Assembly: GCF_002029255.1 (NCBI RefSeq)
Contig: NZ_MZGT01000009.1
Coordinates: 40,645-104,644, forward strand
DNA length: 64,000 nt
Direction of reading: 5' to 3'
DNA from: Clostridium chromiireducens
GTDB lineage: Bacteria; Bacillota; Clostridia; Clostridiales; Clostridiaceae
Shown: positions 15,709 to 26,227 of the stretch, one piece after another
Layout: each line of letters starts with the position of its first letter
Position numbering within the stretch: position 1 is the first letter of the stretch
Notes under the pieces: model-generated
Told to the model about the DNA's origin: nothing
The model's input: the letters and a program-made list of their open reading frames with translations, nothing else
The model's database searches: none
Position numbers and translations under genes: made by a program

Positions 15709-18700
15709 ATGTTAGATATTAGAAGCGTATTCGTTGAAAAGAAAAAAGGATTTAATGTAGAAGCCCAAAGTTTATTAAATGATTTTAAAGAAAACTTAGG
15801 GATATTTGCATTGGAAGATGTAAGACTTGTAAATAAGTATATTATTTCAGATATATCTGAAGAATATTATAAGAGAGCATTACATACAATTTTTTCTGAA
15901 GCAACAGTAGATATAGTGTATGAAGCAGAATTACCAATTAATAAAGGGGAAGAAGCCTTTGCCGTAGAATACTTACCAGGTCAATACGATCAGAGAGCAG
16001 ATTCAGCTTCTGAATGTTTAGCTCTTTTAACAGCTGAAGACAAGGTCGAAATTAAATCAGCTAAGGTAGTAATATTAAAAGGAAACCTTTCAAAAGATGA
16101 TGTAAATAGAATTAAAAAATATTATATCAATCCAGTCGATTCGAGAGAAGTTACAATTGATAGCAAAGAATTATCAGTACCTTCAAACATACCTAAAGAT
16201 GTCCAAATATTAGATGGATTTATCAACAAGTCGTTAGATCAATTAAAAGAATTCCATAGCGAACAAGGCTTGGCTATGAGCATTGATGATCTTCTTATGA
16301 TTCAAGATTACTTTAAAGGAGAACAAAGAGATCCAAGTATAACTGAAATTAAAGTTATAGATACATATTGGTCAGATCACTGTAGACATACAACATTCTC
16401 AACGATTTTGGAAGATGTTCAAATTGAAGATAATAAATTCACAGCTCCAATAAAAGCGAGTTATGAAGGATATTTGAAATCAAGAGACTATGTTTATGGG
16501 GATAAAGAAAAGAGCAAAACTCTTATGGATATGGCAGTAATTGCTATGAAGGAACTTAGAAAAAGAGGTAAGCTTGAGGATTTAGATATTTCTGAGGAAA
16601 TAAATGCATGTTCGATTAATGTAAGAATTGAAACAGAAAAAGGCATGGAAGATTACTTAGTAATGTTTAAGAATGAAACACATAATCACCCAACAGAAAT
16701 TGAACCTTTTGGTGGGGCAGCAACATGTCTTGGTGGTGCTATAAGAGATCCACTTTCAGGAAGAACATATGTATATCAAGCAATGAGAGTTACAGGGGCA
16801 GCAGATCCAACAGTACCAGTTGAAGATACATTAGAAGGAAAACTTCCTCAAAGAAAAATAACACTTGGAGCAGCTCATGGATACAGTTCATATGGAAATC
16901 AAATTGGTCTTGCAACAGGTCAAGTTGAAGAAGTGTATCATGCAAACTATGCAGCTAAGAGAATGGAAGTTGGAGCAGTTATTGCAGCAGCACCTAAAGA
17001 AAATGTAGTAAGAGAAGAGCCTAAGCTAGGCGATGTTATTATCTTACTTGGTGGAAGAACAGGAAGAGACGGTGTTGGTGGAGCTACAGGTTCATCAAAG
17101 GAACATACAGTAGATTCAATTAATGAATGTGGAGCTGAAGTTCAAAAAGGTAATGCACCTACTGAAAGAAAGCTTCAAAGATTATTTAGAAATGCAACAG
17201 TAGCTAAAATGATCAAGAGATGTAACGACTTCGGTGCAGGTGGGGTTTCAGTTGCAATAGGAGAACTTTGCAGAGGATTAGATATAGATTTAGATAAAGT
17301 TCCAAAGAAATATGAAGGTTTAGATGGAACAGAACTTGCAGTTTCAGAATCACAAGAAAGAATGGCAGTTGTTGTAACAAAAGAAGATGCAGATGAATTT
17401 ATCAGACTTTCAAATGAAGAAAATTTAGAGGCTACTTTGGTTGCACATGTTACTGATACAGATAGACTAAGACTATTCTGGAGAGGCAAACAAATAGTTG
17501 ATTTAAAGAGAACCTTCTTAGATACAAACGGAGCTACTCAAAAAACGAATGTTACAGTTAAAGCACCAGCTGATTATCCATATGTAGTAGCAGATATTAA
17601 TGTTAAAGAAGAATGGGTAAATAACTTAAAGAAACTAAATGTTTCATCACAACAAGGATTATCAGAAAGATTTGATGCAACAATAGGACATGGAACAGTA
17701 CTTATGCCATTTGGTGGTAAATATGCAAAGACTCCAGCTGAAGGAATGGCAGCTAAGATTCCTGTTCTTGATGGAGAAAGCTCAGATGCTACATTAATGA
17801 CATTTGGATTTAATCCTGAACTTGGTACTTGGAGCCCATATCACATGGCATATTATGCAGTTATTGAAAGTATATCAAAACTTGCAGCTATGGGTGGAGA
17901 TTACAGAAAAGCCAGATTAACTTTCCAAGAATATTTTGAAAGATTAGGCAGCGAAAGCTCAAGATGGGGTAAACCATTTGCAGCATTACTTGGTGCATAC
18001 GAAGCTCAAATGGCATTTGAAACTGCGGCAATTGGCGGTAAAGATTCTATGTCAGGAAGCTTTGGAGATTTAGATGTACCTCCAACATTAGTATCATTTG
18101 CTGTAGGAGTAGAAAAGGCAAGACATATAATATCACCAGAATTTAAAGAAGCAGGATCAAGTTTAGTTTTACTTCAAACTGAAAAGCTGGGAGATGGAAC
18201 AATAAATATCGAAACGCTTAAGAAGAATTTAGAAGTATTATACAACTTAATTCAAGATGGAAAAGTAATTTCAGCATCAGCAGTTAAATACGGTGGAGTT
18301 TCTGAAGCTATCACTAAGATGACACTAGGAAATAGAATTGGTGCAGAAATTGAAAACTTAACAAAAGATGAATTATTTGCATTTAACTATGGAACTATAG
18401 TATTAGAAGTTAAAAATGGTGTTAATGTAGAAGAAGAATTCAAAGAATGTTTATATAAAGAAGTTGGTAAGACAATAAGTTCAGCAGTTATAATTTCTAA
18501 GGAATATGATTTGAACTTAGATATAGAAGCTTTAGAAAAAACATACGAAGAAAAATTAAAATCAGTATTTAAAATTAAAACAAAAGATGCTCACGAAAAA
18601 GTGGAAACTGTTTTATATGATAATAAATCAATTCTTTCACCTGCTATTAAAATAGCTAAGCCAAAGGTTGTAATCCCTGTATTCCCAGGAAACAACTGTG

Positions 18701-19455
18701 AGTATGATTGTGCTAGAGCATTTGAAAAAGAAGGAGCAGAAGTAACTCAAGTAGTATTTAGAAATATTACTAAGGAAGCACTTAATGAATCAATTGAAAG
18801 ACTTGCAAAAGAAATAAGTACTGCTCAAATTCTTATGATCCCAGGAGGATTCTCAGCAGGGGATGAACCAGATGGTTCAGGTAAATTTATTGCTAATGCT
18901 CTTAGAAATGAAAAGATAAGCAATAGTGTAATGGAATTACTTAAGAATAGAGATGGATTAGCTATTGGTATTTGTAACGGCTTCCAAGCTTTAATTAAGT
19001 TAGGTTTAGTACCATACGGAGAAATTGTAGATATAAAAGAAGATATGGCAACATTAACTTATAACAATATAAATAGACATATGTCTTCAATTATCAGTAC
19101 AAAGGTAGTATCAAATAAATCACCTTGGTTCAGCGAAGTTAATTTAGGAGATATACATTCAGTTGCAATTTCACATGGTGAAGGAAGATTTGTTGCGCCA
19201 GAAAGCTTAATTCAAGAATTAATAGCTAACGGTCAAGTAGCAACTCAATATGTTGACTTTGACGGAAATGTATCTTTAAATATGCCATTCAATCCAAATG
19301 GATCAATGTATGGAATTGAAGGTATAACAAGTCCAGATGGAAGAGTTCTAGGTAAGATGGCTCATAGCGAAAGAATAGGAACAGATTTATATAGAAATAT
19401 TCCAGGAGACTTTGATCAAAAGATATTCAAAGCAGGGGTAAATTATTTTAAGTAG
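15709..19455 (+). CDS. purL: Phosphoribosylformylglycinamidine synthase, single-chain
   Basis: Fourth purine step: FGAR + Gln + ATP to FGAM. At 1248 residues this is the large fused form, combining PurS-like, synthetase and glutaminase parts, so no separate purS/purQ is expected. Seen: the synthetase core with SDHCRHTTF (~225) and FKNETHNHPTEIEPFGGAATC (the ATP/FGAR site). A class I glutaminase begins at ~985 (VVIPVFPGNNCEYDCARAF), with nucleophile Cys ~1089 in GICNGFQ and His/Glu in the MAHSER motif near the end. GGAGG precedes ATG 15709. First gene of the pur cluster. Confidence 0.95.
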   Translation: MLDIRSVFVEKKKGFNVEAQSLLNDFKENLGIFALEDVRLVNKYIISDISEEYYKRALHTIFSEATVDIVYEAELPINKGEEAFAVEYLPGQYDQRADSASECLALLTAEDKVEIKSAKVVILKGNLSKDDVNRIKKYYINPVDSREVTIDSKELSVPSNIPKDVQILDGFINKSLDQLKEFHSEQGLAMSIDDLLMIQDYFKGEQRDPSITEIKVIDTYWSDHCRHTTFSTILEDVQIEDNKFTAPIKASYEGYLKSRDYVYGDKEKSKTLMDMAVIAMKELRKRGKLEDLDISEEINACSINVRIETEKGMEDYLVMFKNETHNHPTEIEPFGGAATCLGGAIRDPLSGRTYVYQAMRVTGAADPTVPVEDTLEGKLPQRKITLGAAHGYSSYGNQIGLATGQVEEVYHANYAAKRMEVGAVIAAAPKENVVREEPKLGDVIILLGGRTGRDGVGGATGSSKEHTVDSINECGAEVQKGNAPTERKLQRLFRNATVAKMIKRCNDFGAGGVSVAIGELCRGLDIDLDKVPKKYEGLDGTELAVSESQERMAVVVTKEDADEFIRLSNEENLEATLVAHVTDTDRLRLFWRGKQIVDLKRTFLDTNGATQKTNVTVKAPADYPYVVADINVKEEWVNNLKKLNVSSQQGLSERFDATIGHGTVLMPFGGKYAKTPAEGMAAKIPVLDGESSDATLMTFGFNPELGTWSPYHMAYYAVIESISKLAAMGGDYRKARLTFQEYFERLGSESSRWGKPFAALLGAYEAQMAFETAAIGGKDSMSGSFGDLDVPPTLVSFAVGVEKARHIISPEFKEAGSSLVLLQTEKLGDGTINIETLKKNLEVLYNLIQDGKVISASAVKYGGVSEAITKMTLGNRIGAEIENLTKDELFAFNYGTIVLEVKNGVNVEEEFKECLYKEVGKTISSAVIISKEYDLNLDIEALEKTYEEKLKSVFKIKTKDAHEKVETVLYDNKSILSPAIKIAKPKVVIPVFPGNNCEYDCARAFEKEGAEVTQVVFRNITKEALNESIERLAKEISTAQILMIPGGFSAGDEPDGSGKFIANALRNEKISNSVMELLKNRDGLAIGICNGFQALIKLGLVPYGEIVDIKEDMATLTYNNINRHMSSIISTKVVSNKSPWFSEVNLGDIHSVAISHGEGRFVAPESLIQELIANGQVATQYVDFDGNVSLNMPFNPNGSMYGIEGITSPDGRVLGKMAHSERIGTDLYRNIPGDFDQKIFKAGVNYFK

Positions 19456-19462
19456 CGAACCA

Positions 19463-19570
19463 AAAGTGAGAATCGAAATTTTACATTTCGTTCTTCGAAC
19501 TTTCACACAGTGCAATCTATGATTTTGTGTGAGTCACTTACCCAGCGAACGAATTTGAGTCGGGTTTCAT
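19463..19570 (-). repeat. Stand-alone family Q repeat in the purL-purE gap
   Basis: Read on the minus strand it begins ATGAAACCCGACTCAAATTC and ends ATTCTCACTTTTG, matching the Q copies at 1944-2016 and 5141-5208. It carries an extra ~35-nt segment that forms a TCACACA/TGTGTGA hairpin. It lies 8 nt after the purL stop, inside the operon. Confidence 0.65.
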
Positions 19571-19648
19571 TTAGAAGGAGTTCAATCTATATAGCAAAGA
19601 AATATAAGAATAAAAATAGTTTAACATATAAAAAATAGGAGGCTTAAA

Positions 19649-20128
19649 ATGCAAGTAGCAATATTTTTTGGAAGTAAATCTGATACAGAAGTGATGAGAG
19701 GAGCTGCAAATGCTTTAAAGGAATTCGGAATAGAATACAAGGCGTTTATTCTTTCAGCTCATAGAGTGCCAGAAAAATTAGAAGAAACATTAGAAGAAAT
19801 TCAAGAACAAGGCTGCCAAGTTATTATAGCAGGAGCAGGTCTTGCAGCTCACTTACCAGGGGTAATAGCTTCGAAGACAATACTTCCAGTAATAGGAGTT
19901 CCAGTTAAGGCCGCTATTGAAGGTCTAGATGCGTTATATTCTATAGTGCAAATGCCAAAATCAATTCCAGTTGCAACTGTTGGAATTAATAACAGCTATA
20001 ATGCAGGAATGTTAGCAGTTCAAATGTTATCAGTTAATAATAATGAATTAAAAAATAAATTAAAAGAATTCAGAGCAGATATGAAGAAAAAATTCATTGA
20101 GGAAAATGCGGAAGGGGTAGAACTATAA
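19649..20128 (+). CDS. purE: N5-carboxyaminoimidazole ribonucleotide mutase
   Basis: Class I PurE: converts N5-CAIR to CAIR in purine synthesis; cytosolic octamer. 159 residues. Diagnostic GSKSDTEVM at ~8-16, LSAHRVPE at ~44-51 (active His) and [11 protein letters not shown] at ~71-81. Class I enzymes need PurK, which is not in this window. GGAGG precedes ATG 19649. The stop overlaps the purC start by one base. Confidence 0.95.
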   Translation: MQVAIFFGSKSDTEVMRGAANALKEFGIEYKAFILSAHRVPEKLEETLEEIQEQGCQVIIAGAGLAAHLPGVIASKTILPVIGVPVKAAIEGLDALYSIVQMPKSIPVATVGINNSYNAGMLAVQMLSVNNNELKNKLKEFRADMKKKFIEENAEGVEL

Positions 20129-20835
20129 TGGAAAAATTAGAAATGATGTATGAAGGTAAAGCAAAGAAAATATATGCAACAGATAAGGCAGACGAAGTAA
20201 TTGTATATTACAAAGATGATGCGACAGCTTTTAACGGAGAAAAGAAAGGTCAAATCGAAGACAAAGGTGTTATGAATAATGCTATAACTTCAGTTATATT
20301 TGAATTATTAGAAAAAGCAGGAGTTAAAACTCATTTTATAGAAAAACTAAATGATAGAGAACAATTATGTAAGAAGGTTGAAATTGTACCACTTGAAGTA
20401 ATCGTAAGAAATGTTGCAGCAGGAAGCATGGCTAAGAGATTAGGTCTTGAAGAAGGATTTGCACTTAAGACTACAGTATTTGAATTATCATATAAAGATG
20501 ATTCATTAGGAGATCCATTAATAAATGATTATCATGCAGTTGGAATCGGAGCAACAACTTTTGAAGAATTAAAAGTAATGTATGATATGACAGCTAAAAT
20601 AAATGATGTATTAAAAGCAGTATTTAAAGAACAAAACATCAACTTAATTGACTTTAAGATTGAGTTTGGTAGATTAGCTGATGGAACTATAGTCTTAGCT
20701 GATGAAATTTCACCAGATACTTGCAGATTCTGGGATGCAACTACAGGTGAAAAATTAGATAAAGACAGATTTAGAAGAGATTTAGGTAACGTTAAAGACG
20801 CTTACGTTGAAATATTAAAGAGAATCTCTAAGTAA
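20128..20835 (+). CDS. purC: SAICAR synthase
   Basis: Joins CAIR and aspartate using ATP to give SAICAR. 235 residues, the normal bacterial length. Seen: [12 protein letters not shown] at the N-terminus (nucleotide loop), [28 protein letters not shown] and the C-terminal [14 protein letters not shown] motif. Start ATG 20128 overlaps the purE stop by one base (TAATG), so translation is coupled. Confidence 0.95.
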   Translation: MEKLEMMYEGKAKKIYATDKADEVIVYYKDDATAFNGEKKGQIEDKGVMNNAITSVIFELLEKAGVKTHFIEKLNDREQLCKKVEIVPLEVIVRNVAAGSMAKRLGLEEGFALKTTVFELSYKDDSLGDPLINDYHAVGIGATTFEELKVMYDMTAKINDVLKAVFKEQNINLIDFKIEFGRLADGTIVLADEISPDTCRFWDATTGEKLDKDRFRRDLGNVKDAYVEILKRISK

Positions 20836-20940
20836 TGAATGATGAATAATTAATAATGAATGATTAAGGAGGAAATCTCCAAAGGAGATTTTATCCATAA
20901 TTGTTCACTATTCATTATTCATTTTTAATCAAAAATGATA
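20836..20940 (+). repeat. Family R repeat in the purC-purF gap
   Basis: Left arm with tandem GAATGATGAATAAT/AATAATGAATGATT, a central hairpin GAAATCTCC-AAA-GGAGATTT, and a right arm CACTATTCATTATTCATTTTT. The whole 105 nt folds back on itself. The same plan is found at 43842-43975 inside the fab operon. Confidence 0.75.
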
Positions 20941-20957
20941 ATGAGAGGATTGTGTAA

Positions 20958-22376
20958 ATGAGTAATCCAAATTTTGAATTAATAATGGATCCAAGTAATG
21001 ATAAGTTTAAGGATGAGTGCGGAGTTTTTGGGGTTTATGCTAATGAGCCAATAGATGTTGCATCGATGACTTATTATGGACTGTATGCACTTCAACACAG
21101 AGGTCAAGAAAGTGCAGGAATAGCAGTTGCAGACGGAGAAAAAATAGATATACACAAAGGTTTAGGTTTAATTACAGAAGCATTTAAGCAAGATGATTTA
21201 GATAAGTTAAAAGGACATATAGCTGTAGGTCACGTAAGGTATTCGACTGCTGGCGGTAAGGGTATTGAAAATGCTCAACCTATACTAGCTACGTCAAAAA
21301 TGGGTCCAATAGCTATGGCTCACAACGGAACTTTAGTAAATGCTGATGTAATAAAAGAATTGCTTGAAGATGCAGGACAAATTTTTCATACTACAACTGA
21401 TTCGGAAGTAATTGCCTGCCTAATAGCAAGAAGTGCAAAAAAAGGTTTTGCAAAGGCTGTTGTTGATGCTATGTCAGCTATAAGAGGGTCGTTTGCATTA
21501 ACTATTATGTCAAAAGATAAATTAATTGGGGCTAGAGATCCACATGGAATAAGACCGCTTTGTTTGGGGAAAATTAATGAAGGGTATATATTAACTTCAG
21601 AAAGTTGCGCTTTAGATGCAGTAGGTGCTGAGCACGTAAGAGACATAGAACCAGGGGAAATAGTTATAATAGATAAAGAAGGAATAAATTCATATAGATA
21701 TTCTGAAAACACTAAATGTCAAACATGTGCTTTTGAATATATATATTTTGCTAGACCAGACTCGAAAATTGATGGACTTGAAGTTCATACAACAAGAGTA
21801 AAAGCAGGAGAACAACTATTTAAAGAACATCCACTAGATGCAGATTTAGTTATTGCTGTTCCGGATTCAGGAATACCAGCAGCTATAGGATATGCTAAAG
21901 CATCTGGAATACCATATGATACTGGATTTATTAAAAATAGATATGTTGGAAGAACGTTTATCTCACCATCTCAGGAAATAAGAGAAAGAGCTGTTGCGGT
22001 AAAATTAAACCCTTTAAAAGTCAATTTAGACGGAAAAAGAGTAATACTTATTGATGATTCAATAGTAAGAGGTACTACTTCAAAACATTTAGTTGAATCA
22101 CTTAGACGTGCAGGAGTAAAAGAAGTTAGTTTCTTAATTGCATCTCCAAGTGTTAAATATCCATGTTATTTTGGAATAGATACACCTTATAGAAGTGAAC
22201 TTGTTGCTGCTAATAATACTGTAGAAGAAATCAGAGATATGATTGGAGCAGATTATTTAGGGTACTTAAGTGAAGAAGGCGTTTATAAGAGTTGCGATGA
22301 TAGAGAAGAATTTTGTATGGGATGCTTTAATGGAGTTTATCCAGTTGCAGCACCAGTAGAAGATCTTGAAAGGTAG
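20958..22376 (+). CDS. purF: Amidophosphoribosyltransferase
   Basis: Committed step: PRPP + glutamine to phosphoribosylamine. 472 residues, Bacillus-type. A ~21-residue propeptide ends before Cys22 of CGVFGVY, the N-terminal nucleophile after processing. The PRPP site is VILIDDSIVRGTT. Iron-sulfur ligands are visible as in the B. subtilis enzyme: Cys in CQTCAFEY, Cys in SVKYPCYFG, and CMGC near the C-terminus. The Fe-S cluster implies oxygen sensitivity, in keeping with an anaerobe. Start ATG 20958 follows GAGAGGA. Confidence 0.96.
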   Translation: MSNPNFELIMDPSNDKFKDECGVFGVYANEPIDVASMTYYGLYALQHRGQESAGIAVADGEKIDIHKGLGLITEAFKQDDLDKLKGHIAVGHVRYSTAGGKGIENAQPILATSKMGPIAMAHNGTLVNADVIKELLEDAGQIFHTTTDSEVIACLIARSAKKGFAKAVVDAMSAIRGSFALTIMSKDKLIGARDPHGIRPLCLGKINEGYILTSESCALDAVGAEHVRDIEPGEIVIIDKEGINSYRYSENTKCQTCAFEYIYFARPDSKIDGLEVHTTRVKAGEQLFKEHPLDADLVIAVPDSGIPAAIGYAKASGIPYDTGFIKNRYVGRTFISPSQEIRERAVAVKLNPLKVNLDGKRVILIDDSIVRGTTSKHLVESLRRAGVKEVSFLIASPSVKYPCYFGIDTPYRSELVAANNTVEEIRDMIGADYLGYLSEEGVYKSCDDREEFCMGCFNGVYPVAAPVEDLER

Positions 22377-22385
22377 GATTAATAA

Positions 22386-23387
22386 ATGATTACTTATAAA
22401 GAAGCAGGAGTTAACATAGAAGAAGGATATAAATCAGTTAAACTTATAAAGGAATATGCGGCAAGAACTATGAGTCAGTATGTCTTAAATGGGCTTGGAA
22501 GCTTTGCAGGAATGGTTGAATTACCATCAGGTTACGAGAAACCAGTCTTAGTATCTGGAACTGACGGTGTAGGTACAAAGCTTGAAATTGCATTTAAGAA
22601 TAAAAAATATGATACAGTAGGAATCGACTGTGTAGCTATGTGTGTAAATGATATTTTATGTCATGGAGCAAAGCCATTATTTTTCTTAGATTATATAGCT
22701 TGTGGAAAGCTTGAAGCTGAAGTTGCAGCAGATTTAGTTAAAGGAATATCAGATGGATGTGTTGATTCTGACTGTGCTCTAATTGGTGGAGAAACAGCAG
22801 AAATGCCAGGTTTTTATGCAGAAGGTGAATATGACATGGCAGGATTCGCGGTTGGTATTGCTGATAAAGATAAAATTATAAATGGAAGTAATATTAAAGA
22901 AGGCGATAAGCTAATAGGAATTGCTTCATCAGGAGTTCATTCTAATGGTTATTCATTAATCAGAAAAGTATTTCCAGATTTAAATGAAGAATTTAATGGT
23001 GAAGAAGTTTGGAAGACATTAATTACTCCAACTAAAATTTATGTAAAACCTATCCTTAAATTATTAGAAAGCTATGAAATTAAGGGAATGTCACACGTTA
23101 CAGGTGGTGGATTTATTGAGAACGTTCCAAGAATGTTCAATGGAGGAGAATTTACTGCTGTAATTAATAAGGATTCATATCCACTTCCAGATATATTTAA
23201 AAGAATTATTGAAAAAGGTGTAGATAAAGAGCATATGTACAATACTTTTAACATGGGAATTGGATTTGTTCTTGCTGTTAAAGACGAAGATGTTAAACCT
23301 ATTATAGAGGCTTTAGAAGAAATGGGAGAAAAAGCTTATGAAATAGGATATGTAACATCTGGAGGTGACGGTATTTGTTTAAAATAG
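22386..23387 (+). CDS. purM: Phosphoribosylformylglycinamidine cyclo-ligase (AIR synthetase)
   Basis: ATP-driven closure of FGAM to AIR. 333 residues, AIRS superfamily like the PurL core. Seen: SGTDGVGTKLEIAF, DCVAMCVNDILCHGAKPLFFLDY, GGETAEMPGFY and GIASSGVHSNGYSLIR. It lies nine bases after purF and overlaps purN by 13 nt. The order F-M-N is the common Firmicute order. Confidence 0.96.
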   Translation: MITYKEAGVNIEEGYKSVKLIKEYAARTMSQYVLNGLGSFAGMVELPSGYEKPVLVSGTDGVGTKLEIAFKNKKYDTVGIDCVAMCVNDILCHGAKPLFFLDYIACGKLEAEVAADLVKGISDGCVDSDCALIGGETAEMPGFYAEGEYDMAGFAVGIADKDKIINGSNIKEGDKLIGIASSGVHSNGYSLIRKVFPDLNEEFNGEEVWKTLITPTKIYVKPILKLLESYEIKGMSHVTGGGFIENVPRMFNGGEFTAVINKDSYPLPDIFKRIIEKGVDKEHMYNTFNMGIGFVLAVKDEDVKPIIEALEEMGEKAYEIGYVTSGGDGICLK

Positions 23388-23992
23388 CGGTCTTGGTTTC
23401 GGGGGGAGGAACAGACCTTCAATCTATAATAGATGCAGTGGAAAATAAATATTTAGATGTTAAAATAGAAATGGTTATAGGTAGCAAAGATAATATTTAT
23501 GCTTTAGAGAGAGCGGAAAAACATAATATAGAAACATTTGTTGTAACAAGACGCGAGTATGGAGATAAATCTTCAGATAAGATATTAGAATTAACAAAGG
23601 GTAAAGTTGATTTAATAGTACTTGCTGGATTTTTATCAATTCTAGATGGAGAAATATTAAAAGAGTTTGATAATAAAATCATAAATATTCATCCATCTCT
23701 GATTCCTTCTTTTTGCGGTCCAGGAATGTACGGATTAAAGGTTCATGAGGCAGTAATTAAGAGCGGTGTTAAATATTCAGGATGTACAGTTCACTTTGTA
23801 AATTCAGAGGTTGATGGAGGAGCAATATTACTTCAGGAAGCTGTTCCAGTTTATTTTGAAGATGCTGCTGAGACTCTTCAAAAAAGAATTTTGGAAAAAG
23901 AACATGTAATATTACCGGAGGCTATTAAATTATTAAGTGAAGGTAAAGTAGAATTTGTTGATGGAAAAGCTAAAATATTAGAAAATAAATAA
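23375..23992 (+). CDS. purN: Phosphoribosylglycinamide formyltransferase
   Basis: Transfers a formyl group from 10-formyl-THF to GAR. 205 residues. N-terminal loop VLVSGGGTDLQSIIDA, the active-site region INIHPSLIPSFCGPGMYG (Asn, His) and GCTVHFVNSEVDGGAILLQ. The usual Ser-Asn of SGxGSN is Thr-Asp here (GGTDLQ), as in some clostridia. Start TTG 23375, with GGAGGTG upstream, inside the end of purM. Confidence 0.94.
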   Translation: MFKIAVLVSGGGTDLQSIIDAVENKYLDVKIEMVIGSKDNIYALERAEKHNIETFVVTRREYGDKSSDKILELTKGKVDLIVLAGFLSILDGEILKEFDNKIINIHPSLIPSFCGPGMYGLKVHEAVIKSGVKYSGCTVHFVNSEVDGGAILLQEAVPVYFEDAAETLQKRILEKEHVILPEAIKLLSEGKVEFVDGKAKILENK

Positions 23993-24050
23993 TTATAATT
24001 TATAAAACAAAAATAAATCTAGTTACGGCGGCAGTATATAGTTAATAATT

Positions 24051-24083
24051 AAAATGAAACTCTGTAGGGGGAGTTTTATTTTA
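24051..24083 (+). terminator. Hairpin between purN and purH
   Basis: AAAATGAAACTC pairs with GAGTTTTATTTT around TGTAGGGG. It ends in a T-rich tail. It may be a partial terminator or an RNA processing site inside the operon. Confidence 0.5.
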
Positions 24084-24133
24084 ATGTTTAACTGTGCTTA
24101 CTTCTAGCTGATGACTAATTTCTGGGGGTTTTT

Positions 24134-25639
24134 ATGAAAAAAAGAGCATTAATAAGTGTTTTTGATAAAGATGGAGTTTTAGATTTTGCTAAATTTTTAG
24201 TATCTAAAGATGTTGAAATTATATCAACTGGTGGAACTTATAAATACTTAAAGGAAAATGGAGTAAATGTAATCGAAGTTAATGAAGTTACTAATTTTCC
24301 TGAAATGTTAGATGGCAGAGTTAAGACTCTTCATCCATTAGTCCATGCAGGAATACTCGCAATAAGAGATAACGAAGAACATATGAATACATTAAAAGGA
24401 AGAGACATTCATACAATAGATTATGTTGTTGTAAATTTATACCCTTTCTTCGAAAAAGTTAAAGAAGATTTAGAATTTGAAGAAAAAGTTGAATTTATAG
24501 ATATTGGTGGTCCTACAATGCTTAGAGCTGCAGCTAAAAACTTCCAAGATGTTGTAGTTATTTCTGATAAGAATGACTATAAAGTTGTAATGGATGAAAT
24601 TGAAGCTAGTGGCGAAACTTCATTAAAGACAAAGAAGAAATTAGCAGGAAAAGTGTTTAACTTAATGAGTGCTTATGATGGAGCAATTTCAAACTTTTTA
24701 CTTGCAGATGAAGAAGAGTATCCAGAATATCTTTCTGTATCATACAAAAAGATGCAAGGTTTAAGATATGGTGAAAACTCACATCAAAGTGCAGCAGTTT
24801 ATTCATCTACTATGCTTGATGGGGCTATGAACACTTTTGAAATGCTAAATGGTAAAGAATTATCTTACAATAATTTCAAAGATGTTGATATAGCATGGAA
24901 ATGTGCTAATGAATTTGATGAACCAGCTTGTTGTGCATTGAAACATAATACACCTTGTGGCGTTGCAGTTGGAAAAGACTCATATGAAGCTTATATGAAG
25001 GCATATGAAGTAGACCCAACTTCAATATTCGGTGGAATCATTGGATTTAATAGAAAAGTAGATAAGAAGACTGCAGAAGAAATGGTTAAAATATTCCTAG
25101 AAGTAATTGCAGCACCAGAATATGATGAAGATGCTTTAGAAGTGTTAAAATCTAAAAAGAACTTAAGAGTTCTTAAATTCAACAATACACCAAAAGCTGA
25201 TAAATATATGGTTACAGTTGATGGAGCTATGCTTGTTCAAGAAGAAGATAATAAGCTAATTGAAGAAATTAAAGTTGTAACTGAAAAGAAACCAACTGAC
25301 GAAGAAATGAAAGATTTATTATTTGGAATGAAAGTAGTTAAATATGTTAAATCTAATGCGATAGTTGTCGCTCATGACGGAATAGCACTTGGAATTGGCG
25401 GTGGTCAAGTTAATAGAATCTGGCCAACTGAAGATGCTTTAAAGAGAGGTCAAGGCGCTACAATCCTTGCATCAGATGCGTTCTTCCCATTTAGAGATGT
25501 AGTAGATCAAGCTGCAAAAGCTGGTATAAAAGCTATAATTCAACCAGGTGGATCTATGAATGATCAACAATCAATAGATGCTTGTAATGAACACGGAATA
25601 GCAATGGTATTAACAGGATATAGACACTTTAAACATTAA
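24134..25639 (+). CDS. purH: Bifunctional AICAR transformylase / IMP cyclohydrolase
   Basis: Last two steps to IMP. 501 residues. The N-terminal ~190-residue MGS-like cyclohydrolase domain has [26 protein letters not shown] and DGRVKTLHP. The C-terminal transformylase has [12 protein letters not shown], the catalytic Lys-His in [10 protein letters not shown], and GGQVNR. GGGGG precedes ATG 24134. Two family P palindromes follow before purD. Confidence 0.95.
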   Translation: MKKRALISVFDKDGVLDFAKFLVSKDVEIISTGGTYKYLKENGVNVIEVNEVTNFPEMLDGRVKTLHPLVHAGILAIRDNEEHMNTLKGRDIHTIDYVVVNLYPFFEKVKEDLEFEEKVEFIDIGGPTMLRAAAKNFQDVVVISDKNDYKVVMDEIEASGETSLKTKKKLAGKVFNLMSAYDGAISNFLLADEEEYPEYLSVSYKKMQGLRYGENSHQSAAVYSSTMLDGAMNTFEMLNGKELSYNNFKDVDIAWKCANEFDEPACCALKHNTPCGVAVGKDSYEAYMKAYEVDPTSIFGGIIGFNRKVDKKTAEEMVKIFLEVIAAPEYDEDALEVLKSKKNLRVLKFNNTPKADKYMVTVDGAMLVQEEDNKLIEEIKVVTEKKPTDEEMKDLLFGMKVVKYVKSNAIVVAHDGIALGIGGGQVNRIWPTEDALKRGQGATILASDAFFPFRDVVDQAAKAGIKAIIQPGGSMNDQQSIDACNEHGIAMVLTGYRHFKH

Positions 25640-25680
25640 TATAGATAAATAACTGTGAACTTATACTTATGCAATAATTC

Positions 25681-25879
25681 ACCGAAATAAGTAACATACT
25701 TTTGTTCCAGTTTCTTGGGAATTTTGATGGGTAATTCTAAGGCTATAAGTTGCACCAAAGTGAGAGCTTCAAAGAACAAGCTTTGAACTATCACATTTGG
25801 AACAACTTATAGCCTAAGAATTACAGCCATCAAAATTTCCAATGAAACATTCCACAAAAGTATGTCACTTATTTCTAGT
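25681..25879 (+). repeat. Family P long palindrome, copy F (type 2)
   Basis: ACCGAAATAAGTAACATACTTTTG pairs with AAAAGTATGTCACTTATTTCTAGT (one mismatch). Inner arms GGAATTTTGATGG/CCATCAAAATTTCC, AATTCTAAGGCTATAAGTTG/CAACTTATAGCCTAAGAATT. The tip is CAAAG-AACAAG-CTTTG. It is closely related to copy B but with different stem sequences that still pair. It lies 41 nt after purH, same orientation. Confidence 0.87.
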
Positions 25880-25967
25880 TGGAATGTATTTAAAAGTATA
25901 AGTATAGTTTATAATTGTTTTATCTATATAAGGTTCCTAAGTCATAATCGAACCTATGTGTATAATC

Positions 25968-26178
25968 ACCGAAATTGAATACATGTTTATTCCATAGGAC
26001 TATGAAAATAAGCTGAAGGTTCTAAATATCTGGTTGCTCAATTTCTGTATGCTCCCAATTTTATTGTGACAAGCAGTAAATGGAATGACCAGTCATTAAG
26101 AACCTAACAATCCTATTTTGAAATGCCTATTTCATATTATGACCCTTGAGGTTATAAACATGTATTCAATTTCTAGGT
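25968..26178 (+). repeat. Family P long palindrome, copy G (type 3)
   Basis: ACCGAAATTGAATACATGTTTAT pairs with ATAAACATGTATTCAATTTCTAGGT. Inner AGGTTCTAA/TTAAGAACC; the right part has an unpaired insertion near 26130-26150. Its left flank 25930-25967 (GGTTCC…ATAATCGAAC…TATGTGTAT) is nearly the same as the outer left arm of copy B. It is the second copy in the 588-nt purH-purD gap and leaves 49 nt before purD. Confidence 0.8.
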
Positions 26179-26227
26179 TGAGCATAATTTAAGTTCTCAA
26201 TAGAAAATTGTTTTGGAGGTATATTAT

